Shown here: positions 27,160 through 37,367 of the stretch, in pieces
How the letters are laid out: every line of letters begins with the position of its first letter
Position numbering within the stretch: position 1 is the stretch's first letter
DNA from: P52-10 sp041397365
GTDB lineage: Bacteria; Pseudomonadota; Alphaproteobacteria; Rhizobiales; Xanthobacteraceae
DNA length: 64,000 nucleotides
Reading direction: 5' to 3'
Assembly (NCBI GenBank): GCA_041397365.1
Contig: JAWKWT010000001.1
Span: 186,001-250,000, forward strand
The notes under the pieces: model-generated
Seen by the model: only the letters and a program-made list of their open reading frames with translations
Database searches by the model: none
Told to the model about the DNA's origin: nothing
Program-made: the position numbers and the translations under genes

Positions 27160-28173
27160 ATGACCATGGTTTCACCCACGAGCGACGCCCGGCGCGGCGA
27201 GACGGCCGCCCGCCGGCAGCGGGACATCCAGCGCACGATCGACGCCAGCGACCGCGAGAAATCCCGAGAGAAATCCGGTGACAAGCCTTCCGGCGAGGCG
27301 ATGCAAGCCGGCGCCCGCGACTATCCGGAACTGCCGTTCCCGGCGCAGCATCAGGCCAAGCCCGGCGACGAGGCGGCGCTGGTTCCCGAGCCGATGTATG
27401 ACGCGCCGCATTACCAGGGATCGGACAAGCTGCGCGAAAAAGTCGCCATCATCACCGGCGGCGATTCCGGCATCGGCCGCAGCGTTGCCGTACTGTTCGC
27501 GCGCGAAGGCGCGGATATCGCCATCGTCTATCTCTGCGAGCACAAGGACGCCGAAGACACCAAGCGGGCGGTGGAGAAGGAAGGCCGGCGCTGCCTGCTG
27601 ATCCCCGGCGATGTCAGCGACGCCGGCTTCTGCAAGCGCGCCGTCAAACAGACGCTGGAGGCGTTCGGACGGCTCGACATCCTGGTGAACAACGCCGCGT
27701 TCCAGGAACATGTGAACAGCTTCGAGGATCTCAGCGAGGACCAGTTCGACCGGACGATGAAGACCAACCTCTACGGCTATTTCCACATGGCGAAGGCGGC
27801 GGTGCCGCATCTGCCGGAGGGCGGCGCCCTCATCAACACCGGTTCGGTGACGGGCCTGCTCGGCAGCGAGAACTTGCTCGACTACTCGACCACCAAGGGC
27901 GGCATCCATGCCTTCACGCGTTCCCTTGCCACACATCTGGTGGACCGCGGCATCCGCGTGAACGCAGTGGCGCCGGGTCCGGTGTGGACGCCGCTCAATC
28001 CGGCCGACAAGAGCGCGGAGCAGATCAAGAAATTCGGCGGCCGCACGCCGATGAAACGACCGGCGCAGCCGGAGGAAATCGCGCCGGCCTTCGTGTTCCT
28101 CGCCGCGCCGAGCTGCTCAAGCTACATCACCGGCGAGGTGCTGCCGATCGTCGGCGGGTACAGTGGCGGCTAG
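27160..28173 (+). CDS. SDR-family oxidoreductase, YghA-like
   Basis: 337-residue short-chain dehydrogenase with a polar N-terminal extension of about 80 residues containing PFPAQHQAKPGDEAAL, typical of the YghA/general-stress subgroup. Cofactor loop ITGGDSGIGRSVAVLFAREG, NNAAF, the catalytic Ser in INTGSVTGLLGS and YSTTKGGIHAFTRS with Tyr and Lys, then APGPVWTPLNPADK. The substrate is unknown. It is a single gene 66 bases after emrB. Confidence 0.9.
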   Translation: MTMVSPTSDARRGETAARRQRDIQRTIDASDREKSREKSGDKPSGEAMQAGARDYPELPFPAQHQAKPGDEAALVPEPMYDAPHYQGSDKLREKVAIITGGDSGIGRSVAVLFAREGADIAIVYLCEHKDAEDTKRAVEKEGRRCLLIPGDVSDAGFCKRAVKQTLEAFGRLDILVNNAAFQEHVNSFEDLSEDQFDRTMKTNLYGYFHMAKAAVPHLPEGGALINTGSVTGLLGSENLLDYSTTKGGIHAFTRSLATHLVDRGIRVNAVAPGPVWTPLNPADKSAEQIKKFGGRTPMKRPAQPEEIAPAFVFLAAPSCSSYITGEVLPIVGGYSGG

Positions 28174-28224
28174 CGCTTTTCGTGTTTGATGGAATTATTT
28201 GCGGATTGCGTATCCATCTCTCTC

Positions 28225-28316
28225 CGTCATGCCCGCGCTTGTCGTGGGCATCCACGTCTTAACGGCAGTTCCGCTCAAGGAAGACGTGGATGGCCGGGAT
28301 AAACCCGGCCATGACG
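28225..28316. repeat. CGTCATGCCCG...CATGACG palindromic repeat, copy A
   Basis: Begins CGTCATGCCCGCGCTTGTCG and ends AAACCCGGCCATGACG, with inner arms ACGTCTT and AAGACGT. It closely matches the copy at 41541-41633. Such elements are scattered in intergenic DNA of Bradyrhizobium relatives. It sits between the convergent SDR and pcaG genes and may fold as a bidirectional terminator. Confidence 0.85.
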
Positions 28317-28353
28317 ACGTAAGATGCTTTTGTTAAAATATGAAACGCTCCAG

Positions 28354-28956
28354 CTACAGATCGAAGAACACCGTTTCGCGTGTCCCCTGGATGCGGAAGT
28401 CGATGCGATAGATCGCCGACGACGGATCGCGCGCGGCGATGATCGTGTCGCGGCGCTCCGCCGGCACCAGCGCAAGGATCGGATCGTCGGCGTTCGACGC
28501 CTCGTCGGAAAAATAGATGCGCGTGAACAGATGCGAAAGAATCCCGCGCATGTGGATCGCGACCAGAAGATGCAGCGCCTGCATCGTCCCGTTCGGCCCG
28601 GCAACGCGGCCGGGCTTCACCGTGTCGAACGCGAAGCGGCCCGACAGGTCGCTTTCGGCGCGGCCGAATCCCTTGAACGCGGCGTTGCTGCGGTTCGGAT
28701 CGCGCGGATGCGCGTAGCGCCCCCGCCCGTCCGCCTGCCAGATTTCGAACAGGATGCCGTCCACCGGCGCGTCGTCGCCGTCCAGCATGCGGCCTTCGAT
28801 GCGGATACGGTCGCCGACCGCGTCCGGCGTCACCAGATCGTTGCCGACGAGCTGCCGCCAGGCGTAATTCACCTTGCCGGGCTCGTTCGGCGTCATCACC
28901 GGGGCCGCGAACGGGCCGATGGTCTGGGCCGGAGTGATTCCAGGATTCTTCGACAT
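28354..28956 (-). CDS. pcaG: Protocatechuate 3,4-dioxygenase, alpha subunit
   Basis: Non-catalytic subunit of the non-haem iron enzyme that opens the ring of protocatechuate in the beta-ketoadipate pathway. 200 residues from MSKNPGITPAQTIGPFAAPV at 28956. Intradiol dioxygenase features: DGILFEIWQADGRGRYAHP, FAFDTVKPGRV and LLVAIHMRGILSHLFTRIYF. The iron tyrosine and histidines of the beta subunit are missing, as expected for PcaG. It is third in pcaF-pcaH-pcaG. Confidence 0.93.
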   Translation of the reverse strand: MSKNPGITPAQTIGPFAAPVMTPNEPGKVNYAWRQLVGNDLVTPDAVGDRIRIEGRMLDGDDAPVDGILFEIWQADGRGRYAHPRDPNRSNAAFKGFGRAESDLSGRFAFDTVKPGRVAGPNGTMQALHLLVAIHMRGILSHLFTRIYFSDEASNADDPILALVPAERRDTIIAARDPSSAIYRIDFRIQGTRETVFFDL

Positions 28957-29015
28957 GGATTTTTCCCGCGATCCGTCGGGCCGTGAAGATATTACGCTAG
29001 CGTCCAACTTTTCTT

Positions 29016-29064
29016 GAGCATGATCTTGTCCGAAAATCGGTTCCCCCTTTTCGGGACCATGCTC
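29016..29064. repeat. RIME-like palindromic repeat, copy 3, between pcaH and pcaG
   Basis: GAGCATGATCTTGTCC at the left and GGGACCATGCTC at the right form the arms; it is the short form like copy 1. Its right border contributes to the pcaH stop codon (TGA on the minus strand, 29063-29065). It lies inside the 106-base gap between two subunit genes of one enzyme. Confidence 0.85.
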
Positions 29065-29761
29065 AGTCCGGGTCTTCCGGCGTCGCCTCGCGCCCGCGCA
29101 AAACGATGTCGAAGCGATAGGCCAGCGCCCAGTCCGGCACGGTATGCTCAAGATCGAACGACGCGATCAGGCGACTCCGCGCGAATTCCGGAATCGACTG
29201 CGCGATCGGATCGAGCGGGATCAGCGGATCGCCCGGAAAATACATCTGCGTGACGAGGCGCGAGGTGAAGGCCGTGCCGAACAGCGACAGATGGATATGC
29301 GCCGGCCGCCATGAATTCGGCCCGTTCGGCCACGGATAGGCGCCGGGCTTGACGGTGATGAATTTGTAATTGCCCTGCGCATCCGTCAGCACGCGGCCAG
29401 CGCCAGTGAAATTCGGATCGAGCGGCGCGGGGTGCTGGTCGTTGACATGCGTGTAGCGGCCGCTGGAATTGGCCTGCCAGATTTCGACCAGCGTGTCCGG
29501 CACGCCGCGGCCGTTTTCGTCCATGACGCGGCCATGCACGATGATACGCTCGCCGATCGGCTCGCCCGCGTGCTGCTTCGTCAGATCGTGATCGGTCGGC
29601 TGCAACGAATCATGCCCGTAGACCGGCCCGGTCAGCTCGGACAGCGTGTGCGGCACGATGATAAGCGGCTTCACCGGCGCGCGTCGCACCGTGCTCTTGT
29701 AGTCGGGGTAGAGAAACGGCGGATTGGCCTCTTTGCTGTCGCGCGGATAAACGATCGACAT
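29063..29761 (-). CDS. pcaH: Protocatechuate 3,4-dioxygenase, beta subunit
   Basis: Catalytic subunit carrying Fe(III). 232 residues from MSIVYPRDSKEANPPFLYPD at 29761. The iron ligands appear as Tyr in SSGRYTHVNDQH, Tyr in KPGAYPWPNG and the two His in WRPAHIHLSLFG. The N-terminal segment YKSTVRRAPVKPLI and LTGPVYGHDSL are typical of PcaH. Its stop codon abuts a palindromic repeat, which separates it from pcaG. Confidence 0.95.
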   Translation of the reverse strand: MSIVYPRDSKEANPPFLYPDYKSTVRRAPVKPLIIVPHTLSELTGPVYGHDSLQPTDHDLTKQHAGEPIGERIIVHGRVMDENGRGVPDTLVEIWQANSSGRYTHVNDQHPAPLDPNFTGAGRVLTDAQGNYKFITVKPGAYPWPNGPNSWRPAHIHLSLFGTAFTSRLVTQMYFPGDPLIPLDPIAQSIPEFARSRLIASFDLEHTVPDWALAYRFDIVLRGREATPEDPD

Positions 29762-29869
29762 GGTCCGTCCTCCTGCTGCAATCCCGCCCCTTTTGAGAAC
29801 GTCCGCGAGGCGAGCCCCGCGAACGTTCAATCTCGAAACCTGCGCGTCCGGAGACGGCACGAGGTGTTT

Positions 29870-31078
29870 TTAGTTCAGCTTCTCGATCGCCACGGCGACG
29901 CCCTGGCCGACGCCGACGCACATGGTCGCGAGCGCGAGCTTTCCGCCGCCCTTCTCCATGCCGTGCAGCGCCGTCATCGCGATGCGCGTGCCGCTCATGC
30001 CGAGCGGATGGCCGAGCGCGATCGCACCGCCATGCGGATTGACGAAATCGGCGTCCTCCTTGACGCCGAGCTGGCGCAGCACGGCGATGCCCTGCGAGGC
30101 GAAGGCTTCGTTCAGCTCGATCAGGTCGAAATCGCTGATCTTCAGCCCGAGCCGCTCCATCAGCTTGCGGACCGCCGGCACCGGGCCGATACCCATCACG
30201 CGCGGCGGCACCGCGCCGGACGCAAGACCGAGAATTTTTCCGCGCGGCTTCAGGCCGTATTTCTCGACCGCTTCCGCCGAAGCGAGGATCATCGCTGCCG
30301 CGCCGTCATTGACGCCGGACGAATTGCCGGCGGTGACGGTGCCGGGATTGCGGAAGGCGGGACGCAGCTTCGAAAGCCCTTCGAGCGTCGTCTCGGGACG
30401 CGGATGCTCGTCCTTGTCCACCGTCACCGGACCGGCCTTGCCGCCAGGCACGGACACCGGAACGATCTCCTCGGCGAAATAGCCGGAAGCCATCGCCTGG
30501 CCGGCGCGCTGCTGCGAGCGGATCGCGAACGCATCCTGATCGGCGCGCGACACCTGGAACTCCTCGGCGACGTTCTCGCCGGTCTCGCCCATCGCGTCGA
30601 CGCCGTATTGCTGCTTCATCAGCGGGTTGACGAAACGCCAGCCGATGGTGGTGTCGTAGATGTCCGCCGAACGCGAGAACGCTTCGGTCGCCTTGCCCAT
30701 CACGAACGGCGCGCGCGTCATCGATTCGACGCCGCCGGCGATGCCGAGGCCGATCTCGCCGGCGCGGATCGCACGCGACACGCTGCCGATCGCGTCCAGG
30801 CCCGAGGCGCAGAGGCGGTTGACGGTGTTGGCCGGAACCGAATCCGGGAAGCCCGCGAGCAGCACGGCCATGCGGGCGACGTTACGGTTGTCCTCGCCGG
30901 CCTGATTGGCGCAGCCGAACACGACCTCATCGATCGCGCCGAGATCGAGATTGGGGTTACGCTCCTTCAGCGCCTTCAGCGGCACCGCCGCCAGATCGTC
31001 GGCACGCACCTTGGCGAGCGAACCGCCGAACCGGCCGATCGGCGTCCTCACCGCATCACAAATAAACACGTCGCTCAT
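29870..31078 (-). CDS. pcaF: 3-oxoadipyl-CoA thiolase
   Basis: Last step of the beta-ketoadipate pathway: cleaves 3-oxoadipyl-CoA to succinyl-CoA and acetyl-CoA. 402 residues starting MSDVFICDAVRTPIGRFGGS, a typical PcaF start. Catalytic Cys in VNRLCASGLDAIG, His in GGAIALGHPLGMSGTR and second Cys in LATMCVGVGQGVAV. It heads a minus-strand pcaF-pcaH-pcaG group. The pathway's pcaB, C, D, I, J and regulator pcaQ are not in the window. Confidence 0.93.
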   Translation of the reverse strand: MSDVFICDAVRTPIGRFGGSLAKVRADDLAAVPLKALKERNPNLDLGAIDEVVFGCANQAGEDNRNVARMAVLLAGFPDSVPANTVNRLCASGLDAIGSVSRAIRAGEIGLGIAGGVESMTRAPFVMGKATEAFSRSADIYDTTIGWRFVNPLMKQQYGVDAMGETGENVAEEFQVSRADQDAFAIRSQQRAGQAMASGYFAEEIVPVSVPGGKAGPVTVDKDEHPRPETTLEGLSKLRPAFRNPGTVTAGNSSGVNDGAAAMILASAEAVEKYGLKPRGKILGLASGAVPPRVMGIGPVPAVRKLMERLGLKISDFDLIELNEAFASQGIAVLRQLGVKEDADFVNPHGGAIALGHPLGMSGTRIAMTALHGMEKGGGKLALATMCVGVGQGVAVAIEKLN

Positions 31079-31332
31079 GGCAAACCTCCTCCCGATCGCG
31101 CCACCGGGCGCTTGCTGCTTTCAACCGACATTCTTGCCGGATTTTTATGGACTGCGCGGGGCAAGGTCAAACCGTCCCCGCGCCCCGGTGCGGATATATT
31201 TTCGCAGTCCCTGCCATGCGCTCGCCACGCGGCGGGGTTATCGCGGGCCGCGCGACCCTTTGCATGCCGACCCTTGCAATCGCTGCCGCGGGACGCGATC
31301 CTGCGGCATCCTCCGCGTCCGGAAATCCGATC

Positions 31333-31578
31333 ATGCGTTATCTTCTTTGTGTTGCCCTGCTTCTGGCCTTCGCCGCGCCCGCTTCCGCCCAATCCGCCAC
31401 CGGCATTCCGCTCAATCAGGAGAAGGAAGTCACTCCGGAACAGCGCGCCAAGCGCCGCGCCACCGAAGAAGCCTACAAAAAGACGATCAAGAGCATTCCC
31501 GAAGCGAAACCCGCCGACCCGTGGGGCAATGTCCGCGGCGCGGAAACCCACTCGGGAGCCAAGGCCAGGAAGAAGTAA
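31333..31578 (+). CDS. Small secreted hypothetical protein
   Basis: 81 residues from MRYLLCVALLLAFAAPASAQ, a clear signal peptide ending in ASA-Q. The mature part is short, charged and Lys-rich (EKEVTPEQRAKRRATEEAYK, then KSIPEAKPADPWGNVRG) and probably unstructured. Similar short proteins occur beside mutS in relatives, as far as I recall; the function is unknown. A longer in-frame reading from 31147 would hide the signal peptide. Confidence 0.7.
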   Translation: MRYLLCVALLLAFAAPASAQSATGIPLNQEKEVTPEQRAKRRATEEAYKKTIKSIPEAKPADPWGNVRGAETHSGAKARKK

Positions 31579-31670
31579 TTCCAGCCGTACGCGCGCGTGG
31601 GGACAACGCGCCGCCCGGCGGCTGCGGCGCGTAGGAACGCAGCAGGAACTTTGCTAGCTTTCCCGCCATC

Positions 31671-34385
31671 ATGAATGAACCCAAGCCGATCATGCGGCCA
31701 TCCGCCGACGCCCCCGCCCGCGTCACGCCGATGATGGAGCAGTTTCTGGAAATCAAGGCCGCCAATCCGGGCCTCCTGCTGTTCTACCGGATGGGCGATT
31801 TCTACGAATTGTTCTTCGAGGATGCCGAGGTCGCCTCGCGCGCGCTCGGCATCACGCTGACCAAGCGCGGCAAGCATGCGGGCGAGGACATCCCGATGTG
31901 CGGCGTGCCGGTGGAGCGCTCCGACGACTATCTCCACCGTTTGATCGCGCTCGGCCATCGCGTCGCCGTGTGCGAGCAGACCGAAGACCCGGCGGAAGCG
32001 AAGAAGCGCGGCGCGAAAAGCGTGGTCCGGCGCGACGTGGTGCGCCTGGTGACGCCCGGCACGCTCACCGAGGAGACGCTGCTGGATGCGCGCGCCAACA
32101 ATTACCTGATGGCGATCGCACGGCAGCGCGCTTCCGCTGGCGGCGGCGACCGCATGGGGCTCGCCTGGATCGACATGTCGACGTCCGAATTCGTCGTCAC
32201 CGAATGCACGGCGTCCGAACTCGCCGCGACCGTGGCGCGCATCAACCCCCAGGAAACGCTGGTCGCCGATGCGCTGTTTTCCGACGAGTTGCACGGGCCT
32301 TTCCTGCGCGAGCTGCCGTCGGTGACGCCGCTGCCGCGTGACGTATTCGACGGCGCCACCGCCGAGCAAAGGCTGTGTGACTATTTCGCGGTCGCGACCA
32401 TGGAGGCGTTCGGCATGCTGTCGCGCATCGAGGCGACGGCCGCCGCCGCCTGCGTCACCTATGTCGAGCGCACCCAGCTCGGCAAACGCCCGCCGCTGTC
32501 GCCGCCGTCGCGCGAAGCCGCCGGCACGACGATGGCGATCGATCCGGCGACGCGCGCCAATCTCGAACTCACGCGCACGCTCGGCGGCGAACGGCAAGGC
32601 TCGCTGCTCTCCATTCTCGACCGCACCGTGACGGCGGCGGGCTCGCGGCTGCTGGCGCAGCGTCTCGCCGCACCCCTGACCGATCCGGACGCGATCAGGC
32701 GCCGCCTCGACGCCGTCGGCGCGTTCGTCGACGATGCTCCCGCGCGCGACGATCTCAGAACCACGCTGCGCCGCGCGCCCGACATGGCGCGGGCGATGGC
32801 GCGCCTCACGCTCGGCCGTGGCGGTCCGCGCGATCTCGCCGCCTTGCGCGACGGCATCGCCGCCGCCGACGAGGTGCTGGAACGGCTTGCACGCATGAGC
32901 GTGACATCGCCGGAAATCGATTCCGTGCGCGCGGGTTTGCGCGAGCCGCCGCGCACGCTGGCGCAGGAATTTTTGCAAGCGCTGGCTGGCGAGCTGCCGC
33001 TGCTCAAGCGCGACGGCGGCTTCGTTCGCGCGGGCTATGAGCCTGCGCTGGACGAAACGCGGGCGCTGCGCGACGAATCCCGCCGCGTGGTCGCGCAGAT
33101 GCAGGCGCGCCATGCCAACGAGACCGGCATCAAGACGCTGAAGATCCGGCACAACAATGTGCTCGGCTATTTCGTCGAAGTCACCGCGCAGCATGCGGAA
33201 CGGCTGATGTCGCCGCCCTTGAACGCGACCTTCATCCATCGCCAGACGCTCGCCGGCCAGGTGCGTTTCACCACCGCCGAGCTTGGCCAGATCGAGGCGA
33301 AGATCGCCAACGCCGCCGACCGTGCGCTCGGCCTGGAGCTGGAGATTTTCGAGAAGCTATCGGGAATGGCGATCGCCGCTTCCGACGAGTTGCATGCCGC
33401 CGCCCATGCGTTCGCGACCATCGATGTCGTCGCCGCGCTGGCGAAGCTCGCCGCCGACGGCAGCTATGTTCGGCCGGAGGTGGACGCTTCGCTCGATTTC
33501 GCCATCGAAGGCGGCCGTCATCCCGTGGTCGAGCATGCGCTGGCGCAGAGCGGCCAGCCCTTCATCGCCAACAGTTGCGATCTCTCGCCGCAGCCGAAGC
33601 AGACCTCCGGGCAAATCTGGATCGTCACCGGGCCGAACATGGCCGGCAAATCGACCTTCCTCCGTCAGAACGCGCTGATCGCGCTGATGGCGCAGATCGG
33701 CAGCTTCGTCCCGGCCAAACGCGCACGGATCGGCATCGTCGACCGGCTGTTCTCGCGCGTCGGCGCGGCCGACGATCTCGCGCGCGGCCGCTCCACCTTC
33801 ATGGTGGAGATGGTGGAGACGGCGGCGATCCTCAATCAGGCCGGCGAGCGCGCGCTGGTGATCCTCGACGAGATCGGGCGCGGCACCGCCACTTTCGACG
33901 GCCTGTCGATCGCCTGGGCCTCGATCGAGCATCTGCACGAAAGCAATCGCTGCCGCGCGTTGTTCGCCACGCATTATCACGAACTCACCGCGCTCTCGGC
34001 GAAGCTGCCGCGCCTGTTCAACGCCACCGTGCGGGTGAAGGAATGGCAGGGCGACGTCGTGTTCCTGCACGAGGTGATGCCGGGCGCGGCCGACCGCTCC
34101 TACGGCATTCAGGTCGCCAAGCTCGCAGGTTTGCCGGCCGGCGTGATCGCGCGGGCGAAAGCCGTGCTGGCCAAGCTGGAGGCGCAGGACCGCTCCTCGA
34201 CCACGCGCGCGCTGGCCGACGACCTTCCGCTCTTCGCCACGCCCTCGCGCGAGGCGGCCGAGCCGATCGACACCCCGGCGGAACGCTTGCGAAAGGCGTT
34301 CGAGGCGCTGCATCCGGACGACATGTCGCCGCGCGAGGCGCTCGACGCGCTTTATGCGCTGAAGCGCGCGCTCACTGACGGCTAG
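31671..34385 (+). CDS. mutS: DNA mismatch repair protein MutS
   Basis: Recognises mismatches and recruits MutL. 904 residues. The mismatch-binding Phe-X-Glu is in YRMGDFYELFFEDAEVASR; the lever and clamp domains occupy the middle; the ATPase has Walker A TGPNMAGKSTFLRQN, Walker B LVILDEIGRGTATFDGLSI and the signature around LFATHYHELTAL. The C-terminal tail after about residue 830 includes the usual dimerisation segment. It precedes glnD, a conserved pairing in Hyphomicrobiales. Confidence 0.98.
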   Translation: MNEPKPIMRPSADAPARVTPMMEQFLEIKAANPGLLLFYRMGDFYELFFEDAEVASRALGITLTKRGKHAGEDIPMCGVPVERSDDYLHRLIALGHRVAVCEQTEDPAEAKKRGAKSVVRRDVVRLVTPGTLTEETLLDARANNYLMAIARQRASAGGGDRMGLAWIDMSTSEFVVTECTASELAATVARINPQETLVADALFSDELHGPFLRELPSVTPLPRDVFDGATAEQRLCDYFAVATMEAFGMLSRIEATAAAACVTYVERTQLGKRPPLSPPSREAAGTTMAIDPATRANLELTRTLGGERQGSLLSILDRTVTAAGSRLLAQRLAAPLTDPDAIRRRLDAVGAFVDDAPARDDLRTTLRRAPDMARAMARLTLGRGGPRDLAALRDGIAAADEVLERLARMSVTSPEIDSVRAGLREPPRTLAQEFLQALAGELPLLKRDGGFVRAGYEPALDETRALRDESRRVVAQMQARHANETGIKTLKIRHNNVLGYFVEVTAQHAERLMSPPLNATFIHRQTLAGQVRFTTAELGQIEAKIANAADRALGLELEIFEKLSGMAIAASDELHAAAHAFATIDVVAALAKLAADGSYVRPEVDASLDFAIEGGRHPVVEHALAQSGQPFIANSCDLSPQPKQTSGQIWIVTGPNMAGKSTFLRQNALIALMAQIGSFVPAKRARIGIVDRLFSRVGAADDLARGRSTFMVEMVETAAILNQAGERALVILDEIGRGTATFDGLSIAWASIEHLHESNRCRALFATHYHELTALSAKLPRLFNATVRVKEWQGDVVFLHEVMPGAADRSYGIQVAKLAGLPAGVIARAKAVLAKLEAQDRSSTTRALADDLPLFATPSREAAEPIDTPAERLRKAFEALHPDDMSPREALDALYALKRALTDG

Positions 34386-34541
34386 GACCGAAGCGCGCGC
34401 ATTTGCACGGAATAACAGATTACTTTCAATAGTTTATCACTTTACGACGGCCGACTTGCTGCGCCGTTTCCGCGTGAGAGCGCAAAAAAAGAGCAGCGAA
34501 AGTCTGGTGACACTCCGATCCCGCTCCGATATCGACAAAGC

Positions 34542-37332
34542 ATGACCCAGGCCGTCGCCGAAGCGCCCGCTCCCCCTGCCGACGATTTCGATCCGGTGCG
34601 GACCGCCGCCGCCATCGACGCGCTTTGCGCGGACTGCGCCGGCCGCAGCGATCAGTTCCGCACCAGCCTCGCGATGCTGCTGAAGGCCGAACTCGCCAAG
34701 GGCCGCGCCGCCGCGCAGGCGCAGCTTCTGAAGGACCGGCACGGACGCCGCTGCGCCGAACGGCTCTGCGATATTTATGACGACATCATCCGCCTGCTCT
34801 ACGACGCGGCGACGAAGCATCTTTACCCGAGCCTGCTGCCCTCCGACTCCGAGCACATGGCGGTGGTCGCGACCGGCGGCTATGGCCGCGGGCTGATGGC
34901 TCCGGAATCCGACCTCGATCTGCTGTTTCTGCTCCCCTACAAGCAGACCGCCTGGGGCGAGTCGGTCGCCGAAGCGATCCTCTATTGCCTCTGGGACATG
35001 GGGCTGAAGGTCGGCCACGCGACGCGCTCGATCGACGAATGCATCCGCCAGGCGCGCGCCGACATGACGATCCGCACCGCCGTGCTGGAGACGCGCTATC
35101 TGGTCGGCGACAACGCCCTCTATGACGAACTCGTCACGCGCTTCGACAAGCAGGTGGTGCAGGGCACGGCGGCCGAATTCGTCACCGCCAAGCTTGCCGA
35201 GCGCGAGGAGCGGCACCGCCGGGCCGGGCAATCGCGCTATCTGGTCGAGCCGAATGTGAAGGACGGCAAGGGCGGCTTGCGCGACCTGCACACGCTGTTC
35301 TGGATTTCGAAGTATGTCTACCGCGTCAGCGACACGCGCGAACTGGTCGCGCGCGGCGTGTTCGACGCGCAGGAATACCGCGCCTTCCGCCGCTGCGAGG
35401 ATTTCCTCTGGTCGGTCCGCTGCAACATGCACTTCTATGCGAAGCGGGCGGAGGAGCGGCTGTCCTTCGACATCCAGCGCGAGATCGCCCAGCGGCTCGG
35501 CTACACCTCGCATCCCGGCATGCAGGACGTCGAGCGCTTCATGAAGCACTACTTCCTGATCGCCAAGGATGTCGGCGACCTCACCGCGATCCTCTGCGGC
35601 AAACTGGAGGACCAGCAGGCCAAGCCCGCGCCGGTGCTGAGCCGCATGATGGCGAAGCTGGCCGTCGCCGAAACGGCGGCTGGAGCGGCAGCGACGATTT
35701 CATCGTCGATTACAACCGCATCAATCTGGCGGTGCCGGGCGTGTTCCAGCACGATCCGGTCAACCTGATCCGCATCTTCCGGCTGGCGCAGAAGAACGAC
35801 CTTGCCTTCCACTGGAACGCGCTGCGCGCCGCGAAAAAATCGCTGCATCTGATCGACGAGCGGCTGCGCGAGAACGAGGAAGCCAACCGGCTGTTCATCG
35901 AAATCCTCACGTCGAACGATTCCGAGATCGTGCTGCGCCGCATGAACGAAACCGGCGTGCTCGGACGGTTCATCCGCGCCTTCGGCCGGATCGTCTCGAT
36001 GATGCAGTTCAACATGTACCACCACTACACGGTGGACGAGCACCTGTTGCGCTGCATCGGCATCCTTCAGGACATCGAGCGCGGCGGCAACGAGGAGTTC
36101 GCGCTCGCCACCGACCTGATGCGGAAGATTCAGCCCGAGCACCGCAAGGTGATCTATGTGGCGACCTTCCTGCATGACATCGCCAAGGGCCGCCCCGAGG
36201 ACCATTCGATCGCCGGCGCGAAGGTCGCCCGCCGCCTGTGTCCGCGCCTCGGTTTCGACGCCGCCGACACCGAACTGGTCGCGTGGCTGATCCAGGAGCA
36301 TCTGACGATGTCGACGGTGGCGCAGTCACGCGACTTGTCGGACCGGCGCACGATCGAGAATTTCGCCGGCGTCGTGCAGTCACTCGAACAGTTGAAGCTG
36401 CTGACGATCCTCACCACGGCGGACATTCGCGGCGTCGGCCCCGGCGTCTGGAACGGCTGGAAGGCGCAATTGCTGCGCACGCTCTATTACGAAACCGAGC
36501 CGGTGCTCACCGGCGGCTTCTCCGAGGTCAACCGCTCGCAACGCATCGCCGTGGCGCAGACCGAATTCCGGAACGCCTTCAAGGAATGGCCGGAGGACGA
36601 GGTCAACGCCTATATCGGCCGGCACTATGCCGCCTACTGGCTCAAGGTCGATCTCGCCCAGAAGATCCGGCATGCGCGCTTCATTCACGACAGCGAAAAA
36701 CAGGGCCACAAGCTGGCGGTGGATGTCGGCTATGACGAGGCCCGCAGCGTCACCGAACTGACGATCTTAGCGCCGGACCATCCCTGGCTGCTGTCGATCA
36801 TCGCCGGCGCCTGCGCCTCCGCCGGCGCCAACATCGTCGACGCGCAGATCTATACGACCACCGACGGCCTCGCGCTCGATACGATCTCGATCTCGCGCGA
36901 ATACGACCGCGACGAGGATGAAGGCCGCCGCGCCGCGCGCATCCGCGAGACCATCGAGCAGGCGCTGGAGGGGCGCGTGCGGCTGCCGGAGGTGGTGGCC
37001 AGCCGCTCCGAGGCGCGCTCCCGCACGCGGCCGTTCACGGTGGAGCCGAAGTCACCATCAACAACCTCTGGTCGGATCAATATACGGTGATCGAGGTGTC
37101 GGGGCTGGACCGGCCCGGCCTGCTCTACCAGCTCACCACCACGATCTCGAAACTCAACCTGAACATCACCTCGGCGCATGTGGCGACGTTCGGCGAGCGC
37201 GTCCGCGACGTGTTCTATGTTACCGACCTGCTCGGCGCGCAGATCACCGCGCCGACGCGGCAGGCGGCGATCAAGCGCGCGCTGGTGCATCTGCTCACCG
37301 AAAGCGGCCGCGCAGGGCGGCCGGCGGCGTGA
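34542..37332 (+). CDS. glnD: Bifunctional uridylyltransferase/uridylyl-removing enzyme GlnD, with two frameshifts
   Basis: Senses glutamine and uridylylates or deuridylylates PII, controlling nitrogen assimilation. Domains in order: nucleotidyltransferase (TGGYGRGLMAPESDLDLLFL), GlnD central region, HD domain (VDEHLLRCIGIL, VATFLHDIAKGRPEDHS), ACT1 (ELTILAPDHPWLLSIIAGAC) and ACT2 (VIEVSGLDRPGLLYQLTTTI). Two one-base losses break the frame: near 35661-35664 (C run, just before SDDFIVDYNRINLAVPGVFQ) and near 37045-37050 (CCGAA for CCGGAA, between ACT1 and ACT2). 2791 bases equals 931 codons minus two bases. As written three fragments result. Confidence 0.93.
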
Positions 37333-37367
37333 CCGTGATGCCCGCGCGACATTGAGGGAGACGAGCG

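Noticed and set aside
29432..31657. A 741-codon plus-strand frame across pcaH and pcaF
   Set aside because: It covers two well-identified minus-strand genes and has the composition of a shadow frame.
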